Shown here: positions 20,321-30,617 of the stretch, piece by piece
How the letters are laid out: the number at the start of each line of letters is the position of its first letter
Numbering within the stretch: the first letter of the stretch is position 1
Source: Cocleimonas flava
GTDB taxonomy: Bacteria > Pseudomonadota > Gammaproteobacteria > Thiotrichales > Thiotrichaceae
Assembly (NCBI RefSeq): GCF_004339015.1
Contig: NZ_SMFQ01000003.1
Span: forward strand, 310,001 to 374,000
DNA: 64,000 nucleotides
Reading direction: 5' to 3'
Notes under the pieces: model-generated
Told to the model about the DNA's origin: nothing
Database searches by the model: none
The model's input: only the letters and a program-made list of their open reading frames with translations
Made by a program: the position numbers and the translations under genes

Positions 20321-21883
20321 ATGTTTAGCATAATTTCAAAACGTCCTGAAAGCATTAAAAATGACTTACTTTCAGGGCTCACAGTCGCGCTTGCTCTAGT
20401 ACCAGAAGCTGTTGCTTTTGCCATTCTTGCTCATTTACATCCATTAACTGGTTTATATGCCGCTTTCACTATTGGTTTAATCGCTTCTATTGTTGGTGGT
20501 CGCCCAGGGATGATATCTGGCGCTACCGGAGCTATTGCCGTAGTTGTTGGTACCTTAGTGCTTACTCATGGAGAGGAGTATTTGTTTGCCGCCGTCATGA
20601 TGATGGGGCTGATACAGATCATCTTCGGCATTTTAAAAATGGGTAAATTTATACGGCTTGTACCACACCCCGTGTTTTTAGGATTTGTAAATGGACTGGC
20701 ATTGGTCATATTGATCGCACAATTTGAACACTTCAAAGTACCAGGCCCTAATGATACGCACGAATGGATTGCTGGTTCAGCACTCTATATCATGATTATT
20801 TTAATCGTTATTACTATGGCAATCATTCAGTTTTTGCCGCGCTTCACTAAAGCGATCCCATCAACACTTGCTGCTATTATTGTTGGTACCTTACTGGTTA
20901 TTGGCTTAAATCTGGACACCAGAACTGTTGCTGACATGGCTTCTATTAAAGGTGTATTTCCTCCTTTCCATTTACCAGAAGTCGATCTTTCATGGGAAGC
21001 ATTCAAGATTGTTTTCCCTTACGCCATTATCATGGCACTTGTGGGTTTAATCGAGAGTTTGCTAACGCTTAACCTTGTTGATGAGTTAACAGAAACAACA
21101 GGTCATCCTAATCGTGAATGTATTGGTCAGGGCGTAGCAAATACTGTCACTGGCATGTTCAGTGGTATGGGTGGTTGTGCCATGGTTGGACAAAGCATCA
21201 TCAACATAAAGTCAGGCGGTAGAAGTCGTCTTTCAGGCATTTCAGCCTCTATATTTTTGCTTATCTTTATTCTCTATGCCTCATCGCTGATTGAAGTGAT
21301 TCCGATTGCGGTACTGGTTGGCGTAATGTTTATGGTGGTTATTGGCACATTCGAATGGGGTAGCTTGCGTTTACTGGGCAAAATTCCATTATCTGACTGG
21401 ATCATTATCGTTGCAGTTACAGCCATTACTGTCGCTTCTGATAATTTGGCACTTGCAGTAATAGTAGGCGTCATTCTCTCTGCTTTAGTATTTGCCTGGG
21501 AGCATGCAAAACATATCGATGCGGTTACCCATTTGGATAGCATGGGTAATAAAGTTTATGAAATTAGTGGGCCTTTATTCTTTGCCTCTATCAGCAATTT
21601 TCAGGAAATATTCACCCCAAAAGATGACACTGACGATGTCGTTGTAGATTTCAAGAATTCACGTATCGCAGATCATTCAGCATTAGAAGCCATCGAAAAA
21701 TTAGCAGATCGATACGATCGTGCGGGTAAGCGTCTTCATATCAAACACCTTAGTAAAGAATGCCGCCTGCTACTCAAAAAAGCAGGCCCATTAGTTGAAG
21801 TGAATGTTGTTGAAGACCCTGATTATCATGTCGCTGCAGATAATGTGGCAGATAAGGTAAATTCTGGCTTAAATCTAAAATAG
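20321..21883 (+). CDS. SulP-family anion transporter with STAS domain
   Basis: Inner-membrane SLC26/SulP transporter, 520 residues. The N-terminal membrane part (about 1-390) shows the family pattern LLSGLTVALALVPEAVAFAILA and GLIASIVGGRPGMISGATGA; a STAS domain follows (about 410-510). Family members carry sulfate, bicarbonate or other anions. The short two-gene context gives no hint of substrate, and no carbonic anhydrase gene is adjacent. The ATG at 20321 gives the standard short cytoplasmic N-terminus. Repeat copy 5 follows the stop. Confidence 0.9.
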   Translation: MFSIISKRPESIKNDLLSGLTVALALVPEAVAFAILAHLHPLTGLYAAFTIGLIASIVGGRPGMISGATGAIAVVVGTLVLTHGEEYLFAAVMMMGLIQIIFGILKMGKFIRLVPHPVFLGFVNGLALVILIAQFEHFKVPGPNDTHEWIAGSALYIMIILIVITMAIIQFLPRFTKAIPSTLAAIIVGTLLVIGLNLDTRTVADMASIKGVFPPFHLPEVDLSWEAFKIVFPYAIIMALVGLIESLLTLNLVDELTETTGHPNRECIGQGVANTVTGMFSGMGGCAMVGQSIINIKSGGRSRLSGISASIFLLIFILYASSLIEVIPIAVLVGVMFMVVIGTFEWGSLRLLGKIPLSDWIIIVAVTAITVASDNLALAVIVGVILSALVFAWEHAKHIDAVTHLDSMGNKVYEISGPLFFASISNFQEIFTPKDDTDDVVVDFKNSRIADHSALEAIEKLADRYDRAGKRLHIKHLSKECRLLLKKAGPLVEVNVVEDPDYHVAADNVADKVNSGLNLK

Positions 21884-21896
21884 ATTATTGAGTATT

Positions 21897-21926
21897 GGCA
21901 CCCCCCACCTTTGGGGCACTTTTTTT
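21897..21926 (+). repeat. C6-TACTT dispersed repeat, copy 5
   Basis: GGCACCCCCCACCTTTGGGG, then CAC and seven T. The core departs by one base (ACC for TAC). CCCC and GGGG can pair, giving a modest terminator. Between convergent SulP gene and gph-like gene; C-rich strand on plus. Confidence 0.85.
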
Positions 21927-21998
21927 AAAGTGACAAGGTGCCATACAAGGCAACAACAATAATAGTTGTTTAGAGAGTCACGCTTAATTAAAACAATA

Positions 21999-22655
21999 TT
22001 AGGTGTGATCGTTCAACCATTTAGGTAGTTGATTGATATCGTCGATAAACCCTACTGGCCCCTGTTTAAGCAATCGCAGTAAATCGTGCACGCCGTAACT
22101 CACCGCAAAACCATCTACCTTCGCATTATTTGCCAATTGTAAATCGTATTCGCTGTCACCAATCATCAGCGCCTTGTTAGCATCCGTATTATAATCCACT
22201 AATATTTCTTCAAGCATTTGAGGGTGTGGCTTAGAGCGCGTCTCATCCGCACAGCGTGTGATGGGAAAGTACTCATGCAAACCTGTTTCTGATAAGCCCT
22301 TCTCTAGACCTCTTCGTGATTTGCCCGTTGCCACAGCCAATTCATAACCGGTCTCTTTGAGTCCTTTGAGTACATCTTCTACGCCGGCAAACAGTGGACT
22401 TGGTGTTTTGTCTTTAAACAAATAATGCTCACGATAAGTCTGGCAAGCATGCTGTATTTCTTTCGGCTTCAAATCTGGGTAAAGCGAACTTATTGCCTCT
22501 TCAAGCCCCAAACCAATAATATTGCTGATTTCTACATCGGTTCGGGATTCCAGACTTAATTCAGAAATTGCAGATTGCATACAATTAACAATCTGGGTTT
22601 TTGAATCCATTAACGTGCCATCCCAGTCGAACACCAGCAGTGAATATTTATCCAT
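21999..22655 (-). CDS. HAD-family phosphatase, Gph-like
   Basis: A 218-residue HAD-IA hydrolase. DxDGT motif VFDWDGTLMDS (8-18) supplies the nucleophile; motif II is in AVATGKSR and motif IV in MIGDSEYDLQLANN. It resembles phosphoglycolate phosphatase-like enzymes that sit just downstream of rluC in pseudomonads and relatives; the true substrate is uncertain. It lies 18 bp after rluC on the same strand and is probably cotranscribed with it. Confidence 0.85.
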   Translation of the reverse strand: MDKYSLLVFDWDGTLMDSKTQIVNCMQSAISELSLESRTDVEISNIIGLGLEEAISSLYPDLKPKEIQHACQTYREHYLFKDKTPSPLFAGVEDVLKGLKETGYELAVATGKSRRGLEKGLSETGLHEYFPITRCADETRSKPHPQMLEEILVDYNTDANKALMIGDSEYDLQLANNAKVDGFAVSYGVHDLLRLLKQGPVGFIDDINQLPKWLNDHT

Positions 22656-22673
22656 ATTTTTATTTGTGTCTGT

Positions 22674-23732
22674 TTAGTTTGTTTTAAGTTTTTCTATGAC
22701 GGCAGTGAGCTCGCCCGGCAGATCAATCTTACAATCGTAGATTTTGCCACTACTCTTAAGTTTAAAATTAAGATGATAAGCGTGCAAGAACAGCCGCTTT
22801 AATCCAATTTCCTTTTTTGCAGATCGATTAGCAGCGAAATCACCGTATTGAGAGTCACCCATAACTGGATTTCCTAAATCTGCCAACTGTGTTCTTATTT
22901 GATGCATTCTACCGGTGAGTAGTTCAACTTCCATTAAACTGTAGCTCTGAAACACTGTTAATGGACGAAATATACTTTCGGACTCTTTTGCTTTATCGCT
23001 TTTATCAAGACTTTCACCTTTAACAACACGTACTTTTTGCTTACTGCCACGATTCTTTTGCAAATGATTTTTAATGTGCTGTTTGCCACCATGCCACTGA
23101 CCCAGTATCAATGTTTGATAGAACTTATTGATTTGTTTTTGTTTGAGCATCTCATGCAGTTCTAATAGCACCCCCCTACTTTTAGCCAGCATGACAATCC
23201 CACTGGTTTCTTTATCTAAACGGTGTACTAACTCAACAAACGGCAGTTCAGGGCGTAACTGCCTAAAGCTTTCAATCAGCCCGAAGCGAACGCCTGAGCC
23301 ACCATGAACGGCTAAACCAGAAGATTTATTAATTAAAATAATGTCATCGTCTTCTAGAATGATTGCTTGAGATAAAGCATCCAGAAACGATTGCGGAATC
23401 GTTTCCTGTTTTTCTTTCACTGGCAAATAAACGGGCGGTATTCTTACGACATCCTGATCTTGTAGCTTTTGCGTTGGCTTAGCACGTTTCTTATTAACGC
23501 GAACTTCGCCTTTACGTAAAATACGGTAAACATAAGAGCGTGGGGTGTCTTTTAATTCTCTCAGCAAGAAATTATCAATACGTTGCCCGGCATGAGATGC
23601 ATCGATAGTGACGAATCTGACTTTATGCACCAACACATTTTCAGGCATGTTTTTTTTCGTATCTGCCATAGCGCTTTTATCAAGATCTTGGGCAGTTGTG
23701 TTTTTTGGCTTTACGTCTGATGCATTTTTCAT
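22674..23732 (-). CDS. rluC: 23S rRNA pseudouridine(955/2504/2580) synthase RluC
   Basis: RluA-family synthase with an S4 domain (about 48-105, QRIDNFLLRELKDTPRSYVYRILRKGEVRVNKKRAKP) and a catalytic domain with ELVHRLDKETSGIVMLAKS; the Asp is the nucleophile. 352 residues is slightly long because of a Lys/Asp-rich N-terminal tail (about 1-30). An ATG at 23669 (MADTKKN) is an alternative start; neither has a good ribosome site. The gene is divergent from rne across a 591-bp gap, as in E. coli. A dispersed-repeat copy sits in the coding sequence just after the catalytic motif, read as AKSRGVL. Confidence 0.93.
   Translation of the reverse strand: MKNASDVKPKNTTAQDLDKSAMADTKKNMPENVLVHKVRFVTIDASHAGQRIDNFLLRELKDTPRSYVYRILRKGEVRVNKKRAKPTQKLQDQDVVRIPPVYLPVKEKQETIPQSFLDALSQAIILEDDDIILINKSSGLAVHGGSGVRFGLIESFRQLRPELPFVELVHRLDKETSGIVMLAKSRGVLLELHEMLKQKQINKFYQTLILGQWHGGKQHIKNHLQKNRGSKQKVRVVKGESLDKSDKAKESESIFRPLTVFQSYSLMEVELLTGRMHQIRTQLADLGNPVMGDSQYGDFAANRSAKKEIGLKRLFLHAYHLNFKLKSSGKIYDCKIDLPGELTAVIEKLKTN
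23168..23189 (+). repeat. C6-TACTT dispersed repeat, copy 6, inside rluC
   Basis: AGCACCCCCCTACTTTTAGC followed by CAG, without the T-run. It lies within rluC, antisense to it (gene sense reads the G-rich strand). C-rich strand on plus. The core is a perfect match, so the repeat is tolerated in a conserved gene. Confidence 0.8.
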
Positions 23733-24323
23733 GAGTTAAGTTTACACAAGTGATATTTTAATTGTTGTAGAAAAACCTCCATATTGATATAATTAATATC
23801 TGATTTTCAAATGTTTTTTGAAGTCAAAAGATTTACTCAATCAAGATCAGATATTACTCATATCAACTTGATTTAAACACAGCGTTTATCTGGTCGAAAT
23901 GACAAACAGATAAATAATTAAAGGACGCAGCTCCTTGCCAATTAGAACAATTTTGAAGTTAATAACACTTAAAATTACCTTCAGAGCTTACACATCATTA
24001 TTTAAAATATTGTAATTATTTTGTAGAGACATTTGTAGTCATTTTGTAGTTATAACAATAACCTGAAAACAGGATTGGGCTAAAACCAAATAGGGATTCT
24101 CAAGAATTTACTTCTAAAGCTATCAGACAAATAGCTTGTTTAATTTTAGTGTGTACTTTTAAATACATTTCTAAATGCCCTTCATTGGCATTTTATAGTG
24201 GTTTATTGTGTAGATAGAAAAAGTTAACACCGTTTTGTAAAAACGATATAACACCTATCCTGACTGGCAATACGTGAGCTGTAGCATCGGTTAATTCCGA
24301 TACAAAACAGGAAACGTACACCC
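23733..24323. other. rluC-rne divergent region with probable long rne leader
   Basis: 591 bp, A+T-rich, no reading frame. In E. coli the rne message has a leader of several hundred bases used for autoregulation; this spacing is compatible. A small hairpin ATCGG-TTAATT-CCGAT (24286-24301) lies just ahead of the start codon. I cannot identify the equivalent of the E. coli control stem-loops. Confidence 0.5.
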
Positions 24324-27300
24324 ATGAAAAGAATTTTAATAAACGCGACACAACAAGAAGAAATACGCGTTGCAATGGTCGATGGCCAATATCTATATGA
24401 TCTAGACATCGAACATCCTTTCAGAGCACAGAAAAAAGCCAATATATACAAAGGCATTATCACTCGAGTAGAACCAAGTTTAGAAGCTGCATTCGTTAAT
24501 TACGGCGCTGATCGACACGGCTTTCTCCCCTTCAAAGAAATTTCTCGCGAATACTGGAATACCTCTAAATCAAAGAAAAACGATAAGAACAACAAGGGTC
24601 GCCCATCGATTTCTGATGTAATCAAAGAAGGTCAGGAAGTTTTACTCCAGGTAGACAAAGAAGAGCGCGGCAACAAAGGCGCAGCACTTACTACTCAAAT
24701 CAGCCTCGCAGGTCGTTATTTAGTACTGATGCCAAACAACCCTAGAGCGGGTGGCGTATCACGAAGAATTGAAGGCGACGATAGAAATAAAATCCGTGAA
24801 ATCCTCGATCAATTAGATCTGGACGAAGGCATGGGAGCGATTGTTCGCACTGCCGGCGTAGGTCGTGAGTTAGAAGAACTTACATGGGACATGGAATACT
24901 TAAAAACACTCTGGGCAGCAATCAAAGATGCTCATGAGCAAACGACTGCACCTAGCCTGCTGTATCAGGAAAGCAACGTCATCATCAGAACCTTACGTGA
25001 TTACTTCCGCAAAGACGTAGGCGAAATCATTATTGATAACGAGCGTGTATATCAACAAGCACATGACTTTATTAATGCAGTAATGCCACACAATCTGAAT
25101 AAGCTTAAGCACTACACAGACACTGTTCCATTATTCAGCCGTTATCAGGTTGAGCATCAAATTGAATCTGCTTTCCATCGTGAAGTTACACTGCCTTCTG
25201 GTGGCGCGATCGTAATCGATCATACTGAAGCACTGACGTCTATCGATGTTAACTCTGCTCGTGCCACTAAAGGCCGAAGCATTGAAGAAACTGCTCTCAA
25301 TAATAACCTTGAAGCCGCTGACGAAGTTGCAAGACAACTACGTCTTCGTGACCTCGGTGGATTAGTTGTCATCGACTTTATCGATATGCAACCTAATAAA
25401 AACCAACGCGCCGTTGAACGTCAATTACGCGATGCGTTGAAGGTCGATCGTGCCAGAGTACAAATCTCACGCATCTCACGTTTCGGATTACTCGAAATGT
25501 CACGCCAACGATTACGCCCATCTTTAGGCGAATCGAGCCAGATTGTTTGTCCACGTTGTAGCGGTCAAGGCACTATCCGTGGTATCGAATCCATGGCGCT
25601 TTCTATTCTTCGTTTAATGGAAGAAGAAGCAATGAAAGAAGGCACTGTTGAAGTTGTTGCTCAAACACCCGTTAAAGTGGCGACATTTATTCTCAATGAA
25701 AAGCGTAAGAGCCTGACTGAAATTCAAGCTCGTCATAATATGCAATTAACGGTGTTGCCAAACCCTGAATTAGACACGCCTCATTATGAGATTGTTCGTC
25801 GCAAAGAAAGTGACGTAGAAGATTCTTCTGTTCAGAGTTATAAGCAGATAACCAAGCCTGAAGTACAACCTGAAAGCACTAAAGAAACAATGCCACAATC
25901 CGTTGAAACGGCTGTTGTAAGCAATGTCACTCCTGCTAGTCCTGCTCCTTCACCGCAAGCGCTTCAAGAAACTAAAAACCCGGGCGTTGTTACTCGAATT
26001 TTCAGCGCTTTATTTGGAAGCAAAAAAGTAGAAGAAGTTGCGGAAGAACCAAAGACTCGTCAACGACCTGAGAAAAAACCACAACAGAACCGTAACGACA
26101 ACTCCAATCGTACACGTAACACTAATTCACGTAACAACAATAACCGTTCGAATAATAATCGCCGTAAACCGAATAACAACAACAATGGCAATAACCCGAA
26201 TGCGAATAAAAATAATCGCAATCAAAATACCAAGCAGAACGCTAAAGGAAATAGTAAGCCGCAAAATAATACGCAAGCTAACGGCAACGTAAAAGATAAT
26301 ACAAAACCTCAAGCGCCGAAGCAGCAAGCTAAACGCAACAATAATAAACCAAGACAAAATCAGAATAACAATAACAACACTGTTGATACTGAGAACAATC
26401 AAAATGCAGTAGCTGAAACAAACGGCAACCAAGCTAAGCAGCAAGCGCCGAAACAGAATTCTAAACAGCCTAGAGCTAAACAGGAAAACAAGACACCTAG
26501 ACAGAACCGTAAGCCTAATTCAGACAAAGAAAATGCCAATACTGCTGATACTAATAAACAAGTTGAGAACCAACAGGATCAATCTCCTATTGAGATTAAA
26601 ATTCCTGCGGCTCCCAAGACAAATAAAAAGCCTAGTACAGATAAAGCCGCCGAAGCATCAAAGACTTCAAACACAAAAAGCTCTAATGCGACTACGTCAA
26701 CTTCAGCAGCAACTACATCTCCTAAGCCTTCTGACACTAAAGAAGTTAAGGCCGAAGTAAAAACTGATGCGCCAAAAAAGTCGAGTACTGATAAAGGTGA
26801 AAGTACGCCTAAAGCGGAAGCGCCAAAGGCAACCACTAAAACTCAAACCAGAACATCAAAAGCCTCTAAATCTACTGAATCGAATGCTTCTGATACAACG
26901 GCTACAGCAAAGAAACCTGCTAGCAAGAGAAAATCTTCTAACAAAGACAATGTAGAAGCTAATGTAGAAGCTAAAACTTCTACGCAGACTAAAGAGACAG
27001 CAACTACAAATAATGCTGCAGTTAAAGAAAGCGCACCAGCAGCTAAAAGCAGTAATTCAACTACCAAAGAGTCAGCAAGCGCTGACAAGCAATCGACAGA
27101 AGCTTCTGCGACGTCTAAACCAGCAGCTGCAAAAGTAGCCACAACGACGACTCGACGTAAAACGACTACCAAGAAAGCTACTGCGTCTGATAAGCCGTCT
27201 ACTCCTGCAAAAGCAAAAACCAAGCCTGCCACCACTAAAAAAGCAGCAAGCAAGGAAGATAAGCCAGCAGCGAAAAAACGCGCTCCTGCAAAAGCCAAGA

Positions 27301-27506
27301 AAACAGAAAGCGATACTGCAGTAGCAAAGTCTACTGATGCAGCAACTACGACTGCTGCTAAACCAGCAACGCCTGCGCCAGTAGCGACAACGACAACCAA
27401 GAAAAGAAGCTCTTCAGCAACAAAACCTGAGCCTTCGGATAAACCTGTTGAAGTAGTCGTAAAAAAACCTGAGTCGAATACACCCACGCAGGAGGCAAGT
27501 GAATAA
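24324..27506 (+). CDS. rne: Ribonuclease E
   Basis: Essential endoribonuclease and scaffold of the RNA degradosome. The catalytic half (about 1-520) has the S1 domain ([24 protein letters not shown]), the metal-binding aspartates in TSIDVNSA (about 308) and VVIDFIDM (about 350), and the zinc link CPRC near 409. A likely membrane-targeting amphipathic helix, [15 protein letters not shown], follows at about 553-567. The C-terminal half is extreme low complexity: Asn/Arg/Gln-rich about 575-750, then Lys/Ala/Thr/Ser-rich to the end. Length 1060 equals the E. coli enzyme (1061), although the tail is unlike it. A strong terminator follows. Confidence 0.97.
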   Translation: MKRILINATQQEEIRVAMVDGQYLYDLDIEHPFRAQKKANIYKGIITRVEPSLEAAFVNYGADRHGFLPFKEISREYWNTSKSKKNDKNNKGRPSISDVIKEGQEVLLQVDKEERGNKGAALTTQISLAGRYLVLMPNNPRAGGVSRRIEGDDRNKIREILDQLDLDEGMGAIVRTAGVGRELEELTWDMEYLKTLWAAIKDAHEQTTAPSLLYQESNVIIRTLRDYFRKDVGEIIIDNERVYQQAHDFINAVMPHNLNKLKHYTDTVPLFSRYQVEHQIESAFHREVTLPSGGAIVIDHTEALTSIDVNSARATKGRSIEETALNNNLEAADEVARQLRLRDLGGLVVIDFIDMQPNKNQRAVERQLRDALKVDRARVQISRISRFGLLEMSRQRLRPSLGESSQIVCPRCSGQGTIRGIESMALSILRLMEEEAMKEGTVEVVAQTPVKVATFILNEKRKSLTEIQARHNMQLTVLPNPELDTPHYEIVRRKESDVEDSSVQSYKQITKPEVQPESTKETMPQSVETAVVSNVTPASPAPSPQALQETKNPGVVTRIFSALFGSKKVEEVAEEPKTRQRPEKKPQQNRNDNSNRTRNTNSRNNNNRSNNNRRKPNNNNNGNNPNANKNNRNQNTKQNAKGNSKPQNNTQANGNVKDNTKPQAPKQQAKRNNNKPRQNQNNNNNTVDTENNQNAVAETNGNQAKQQAPKQNSKQPRAKQENKTPRQNRKPNSDKENANTADTNKQVENQQDQSPIEIKIPAAPKTNKKPSTDKAAEASKTSNTKSSNATTSTSAATTSPKPSDTKEVKAEVKTDAPKKSSTDKGESTPKAEAPKATTKTQTRTSKASKSTESNASDTTATAKKPASKRKSSNKDNVEANVEAKTSTQTKETATTNNAAVKESAPAAKSSNSTTKESASADKQSTEASATSKPAAAKVATTTTRRKTTTKKATASDKPSTPAKAKTKPATTKKAASKEDKPAAKKRAPAKAKKTESDTAVAKSTDAATTTAAKPATPAPVATTTTKKRSSSATKPEPSDKPVEVVVKKPESNTPTQEASE

Positions 27507-27539
27507 ATCACTTAAGCCGTAATTCCAAAAGCTAGAAAC

Positions 27540-27577
27540 AAAAAAGCCCGAGAGCAATATGCTCCCGGGCTTTTTTG
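27540..27577 (+). terminator. Terminator after rne
   Basis: AAAAAGCCCG, AGAGC, loop AATAT, GCTCCCGGGC and six T: an 11-bp stem with one mismatch, preceded by an A-run and followed by a T-run, so it may serve both strands. It starts about 35 bp after the rne stop. Confidence 0.93.
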
Positions 27578-27651
27578 TTTCTAGGAATTTATTAATAATA
27601 GAATATGTATATTCTTTTTGTTATTTAAGCTTTCACTTGGTTTAGCATACT

Positions 27652-28146
27652 TTACAAATCGTTCTTTAGGATATGCTCTACTAACCCTGTTGATGCGGAT
27701 TGCACCATATCAAACACTTGCTCAAAGCCATTACCGCCACCATAGTACGGATCTGGTACCTCTTTATTATCCCATGCTGAAGCAAATTCCATAAAGAGGT
27801 GTAATTTTGCTTTGGTCTTAGATTCATTTCTATCTTTGATACTCACTAAGTTTTCATGGTTAGCATTATCCATGGCGATAATATAATCAAAGTTAAGAAA
27901 ATCCTCAGTCTCTACTTTTCTTGCTCTTTGACTGGATAAATCTATACCATTAGCAAGCGCTGTTTTTTGTGAACGAACATCTGGTTGCTCACCAATATGA
28001 TAGGCATGCGTACCTGCAGAATCTATGTGAATACGATCCATCAGTTTTCTTTGCTGTACAGTATGACGAAACACGCCCTCAGCAGTGGGTGACCGACATA
28101 TATTACCCATACACACAAACAATACGGAGACTTTTTCTTTACTCAT
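27652..28146 (-). CDS. Low-molecular-weight protein-tyrosine phosphatase
   Basis: Small cytoplasmic phosphatase, about 164 residues from the ATG at 28146. The P-loop CMGNICRS (residues 12-19, Cx5R) starts near the N-terminus as the family requires, and DPYYGG carries the catalytic acid. The frame is open 17 codons further upstream, but those lie inside the preceding gene. The start overlaps the end of the channel gene by 8 bp, so the two are probably translated together. Relatives act on arginine-phosphate or tyrosine-phosphate; no exopolysaccharide kinase is nearby. Confidence 0.9.
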   Translation of the reverse strand: MSKEKVSVLFVCMGNICRSPTAEGVFRHTVQQRKLMDRIHIDSAGTHAYHIGEQPDVRSQKTALANGIDLSSQRARKVETEDFLNFDYIIAMDNANHENLVSIKDRNESKTKAKLHLFMEFASAWDNKEVPDPYYGGGNGFEQVFDMVQSASTGLVEHILKNDL

Positions 28147-30022
28147 CTTTATTGGTACCTGTATCTGAGGGAGCGTTAGATGTTGGCTTATCTTCATCAG
28201 ATGGGCTTTTTACATCTTTTGCTCTCTCAGGTTTTTCTGTTACATCTTCTGCTTTTATTAGTTCTTCGTCAGCGTCACTATCTTTAAAGCTATCATCAAC
28301 GCTTGTGGCACCAACACCCTTTCTATATTCCCAGAGTTTTCTTAACACCCAGCCTGAAGGCTTATCCTCACCGGTCAAAATATATTCGAGCATATTAATA
28401 TTATTGAGGCAAAGCATCATATTATCTCGTGCTTTAATGCTGCCGCACATCAGATAACGATCACCTTCTTTGATGAATCGATTTTCTTCTGGCAACAACA
28501 CATTGCCTTCACCTCTGCGTAGAAACAGAGGGAGTGTTTTCAATGTTCTCTTATAAGAACCATCTTCGGTCATTTCATTGCCGCATAAAACATCTGAAAC
28601 CAGTAACGGTCGTTGCTTTAAAATCTGGTACAAAGCAGGCGTTTCTTCTGCACATACTGTGATTTCCCAGAGGTCTGGGATATCTTGTTCCACAACGCCA
28701 ATGATACTGCTTACTAATTCATTTGAACGCTCATTCTTGAAACGCGAAACAATGCGTAAGAAATCACCCAACAAAGGCGTTTTGATTAGGGCAAAGATCG
28801 TATTTGAGATTACACTGCCGCGTTGCATCACCATATCCAGATTAGCTGCCTCAAAGAGATGTGCATTCTTATCTTCATTTTGACGCGCAACTCTAAAAAT
28901 ATCAGGATTCTCTTCCTGTGCAGTCATTAAAATGGATAGGTTATCCGCATCAATATTAGTTCCACCGATAATACCAACTGCTTCTTTTATTCCAGCTTTA
29001 CGCAGAGTTGCTGCTTCTGTGGCTCGACCCATTACCGTACCCGCAGGCAGATCTCTTTTTGTCCGGTCCGATTCAATCACGCGTAAATCAACATCTTCGT
29101 CATCCAGATGTTCATACAGTGACTCACCAAAACGGCCAAAACCGGAAATGATCCATAAACCTTGCGCCAAAACCGGAGGCTCTTTCATGACTTGATGGGA
29201 TATTCCCGTCATCCAGTCATACAAACAATAAAGACTGGGTGATCGAATCGCTAAAGCGAGGCGTGAGGCAAAGGTTTCAAACGGATTAATGACTTCATTT
29301 GCGCCAAAAGACAAAATATTTGCTTCAGCTTCTGGCGTTTCAGCACGAGCAATTAAGCGCAAATCCGGATTGAGCAATTGTGCCACAATAGCAACAGTAA
29401 GATTGACCGTATCATCATTTGCCAAGGTAACCATGCCTTGGCACCATGGGTGCTTCACACCAGCCATTTCCAGAAATTCAGATTGCGAGGCATCTGCACA
29501 GAGTGCAAATACGGGCGATTTAAAATCATCTCCTTCAAGCTCTGTAATACGGTTTTCATCAATATCAATAACGACCGTAAGAATATGCTCGTTAGTCAAT
29601 GATCGTGTGAGTTGCGTACCGGTATCGCCATAACCACAAACGATGTAAAAAGGTTCTCGAATATTACCTACACGACGACGAAAACTATTGATTCTCATTT
29701 GCTGACGGAACACAGCATCCTGAAAAATACTGAGCAGCATACCAATGCAATATAACCAGGCAACAACCGTGGCATACATGGTGATCAACGCCCAGAAGCG
29801 TTGTGTATCGGTAAAAGCGTAGGGTATTTCACCAAAACCAATGGTGGTTGCCATAAAGCTGACAAAGTAAAATGCGTGGAAAAAAGACATTTTCCATGGC
29901 TGCCCCTGATCATCAACACCTGGGATGATGACGAAGCCAAGTATTGAAATGGCATAGATAACCACTAATACAAACAGCGGCGACCGCAAGCGGCGAAACA
30001 GGATATGGAATAGACTAGACAT
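28139..30022 (-). CDS. Potassium channel with two RCK/TrkA-N domains
   Basis: A 627-residue ion channel-like protein. Two membrane helices (about 15-33 and 78-98) flank a pore loop whose selectivity filter reads TTIGFGE (59-65), GFG instead of the common GYG. An RCK domain begins with YIVCGYGDTG (about 124) and a second begins with LWIISGFGRFG (about 290), followed by a TrkA-C-like region and an acidic Lys/Asp/Ser tail (about 570-627). The plan resembles bacterial Kch/MthK channels with tandem nucleotide-binding domains. The tyrosine-phosphatase gene overlaps its end and a small membrane-protein gene lies just upstream. Confidence 0.85.
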   Translation of the reverse strand: MSSLFHILFRRLRSPLFVLVVIYAISILGFVIIPGVDDQGQPWKMSFFHAFYFVSFMATTIGFGEIPYAFTDTQRFWALITMYATVVAWLYCIGMLLSIFQDAVFRQQMRINSFRRRVGNIREPFYIVCGYGDTGTQLTRSLTNEHILTVVIDIDENRITELEGDDFKSPVFALCADASQSEFLEMAGVKHPWCQGMVTLANDDTVNLTVAIVAQLLNPDLRLIARAETPEAEANILSFGANEVINPFETFASRLALAIRSPSLYCLYDWMTGISHQVMKEPPVLAQGLWIISGFGRFGESLYEHLDDEDVDLRVIESDRTKRDLPAGTVMGRATEAATLRKAGIKEAVGIIGGTNIDADNLSILMTAQEENPDIFRVARQNEDKNAHLFEAANLDMVMQRGSVISNTIFALIKTPLLGDFLRIVSRFKNERSNELVSSIIGVVEQDIPDLWEITVCAEETPALYQILKQRPLLVSDVLCGNEMTEDGSYKRTLKTLPLFLRRGEGNVLLPEENRFIKEGDRYLMCGSIKARDNMMLCLNNINMLEYILTGEDKPSGWVLRKLWEYRKGVGATSVDDSFKDSDADEELIKAEDVTEKPERAKDVKSPSDEDKPTSNAPSDTGTNKDE

Positions 30023-30061
30023 GTTTCAACGGATAGTGACTAAATTAAAGTCCACAATCTA

Positions 30062-30445
30062 CTATCTGCGAACAGTGATTGTTTCTGAGACCAGTAGCAC
30101 AACCGAAATGATATTAGCTAGTAAAGCACCGCCTGACAGTGAGACCACTATGGATAAGGTTTCGCCGTTGAGTGAAGCCTCGGTAACGTGCTCAGTATAG
30201 CCCCAGACAATAGCTGCTGCGATTAATTGTAAATCGGCAACCAGACTCGTTGCCAGAAAAACAGCACCGAGGTGGGTTCGATCTCCCACTTTTAAAATGG
30301 TTGCTATCATGCTAACGACAAGCGCCGCATACAACTCGAAGATATTATGATGACTGGCGTTGTCCATACCACCCAGAAAAAAACCAAAATTGAGTGTGAG
30401 TGCCAACACAATAAAAAATGCAAATATGACTTTTTCTGAATTCAT
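30062..30445 (-). CDS. Small four-helix membrane protein, DUF6394-like
   Basis: A 127-residue inner-membrane protein with four hydrophobic segments (about 5-24, 35-52, 60-82, 98-122). The conserved-looking stretches LTLNFGFFLGGMDN, HHNIFELYAA and LKVGDRTHLGAVFLATSLVADLQLIAAA recall the DUF6394 family; function unknown. It lies 39 bp upstream of the K+ channel gene on the same strand, so it may be cotranscribed and functionally linked to it; that link is inference. Confidence 0.7.
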   Translation of the reverse strand: MNSEKVIFAFFIVLALTLNFGFFLGGMDNASHHNIFELYAALVVSMIATILKVGDRTHLGAVFLATSLVADLQLIAAAIVWGYTEHVTEASLNGETLSIVVSLSGGALLANIISVVLLVSETITVRR

Positions 30446-30494
30446 ACCTTAGCCTTTTGAAAATAAGAAATCAGTAGGGTAATTACCAATAAAA

Positions 30495-30524
30495 GTCACC
30501 CCCCTACTTTGAGGCACTTTTTTT
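30495..30524 (+). repeat. C6-TACTT dispersed repeat, copy 7
   Basis: GTCACCCCCCTACTTTGAGG, then CAC and seven T, preceded by AAAA. It lies between dcd (end 30618) and the 30062-30445 gene, both on minus, so it is antisense to transcription. In the minus-strand RNA the outer AAAAGT/ACTTTT and an inner CCUC:GGGG can pair, so it may still act as a terminator for dcd. Confidence 0.87.
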
Positions 30525-30617
30525 ATGTCATGTCATAAACTACAGCGCCATGGCAAATACCCAAAGCACTGTAATCAGTGGCCCTACAAACTACAATGGT
30601 TCGCTAGAGTGCCATGT

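Noticed and set aside
26127-27511. Long minus-strand frames opposite the 3' half of rne
   Set aside because: They are mirror images of the Asn- and Lys/Ala/Thr-rich repeats (giving Val/Ile- and Ala/Val-rich runs), with no ribosome site; rne is clearly the real gene.
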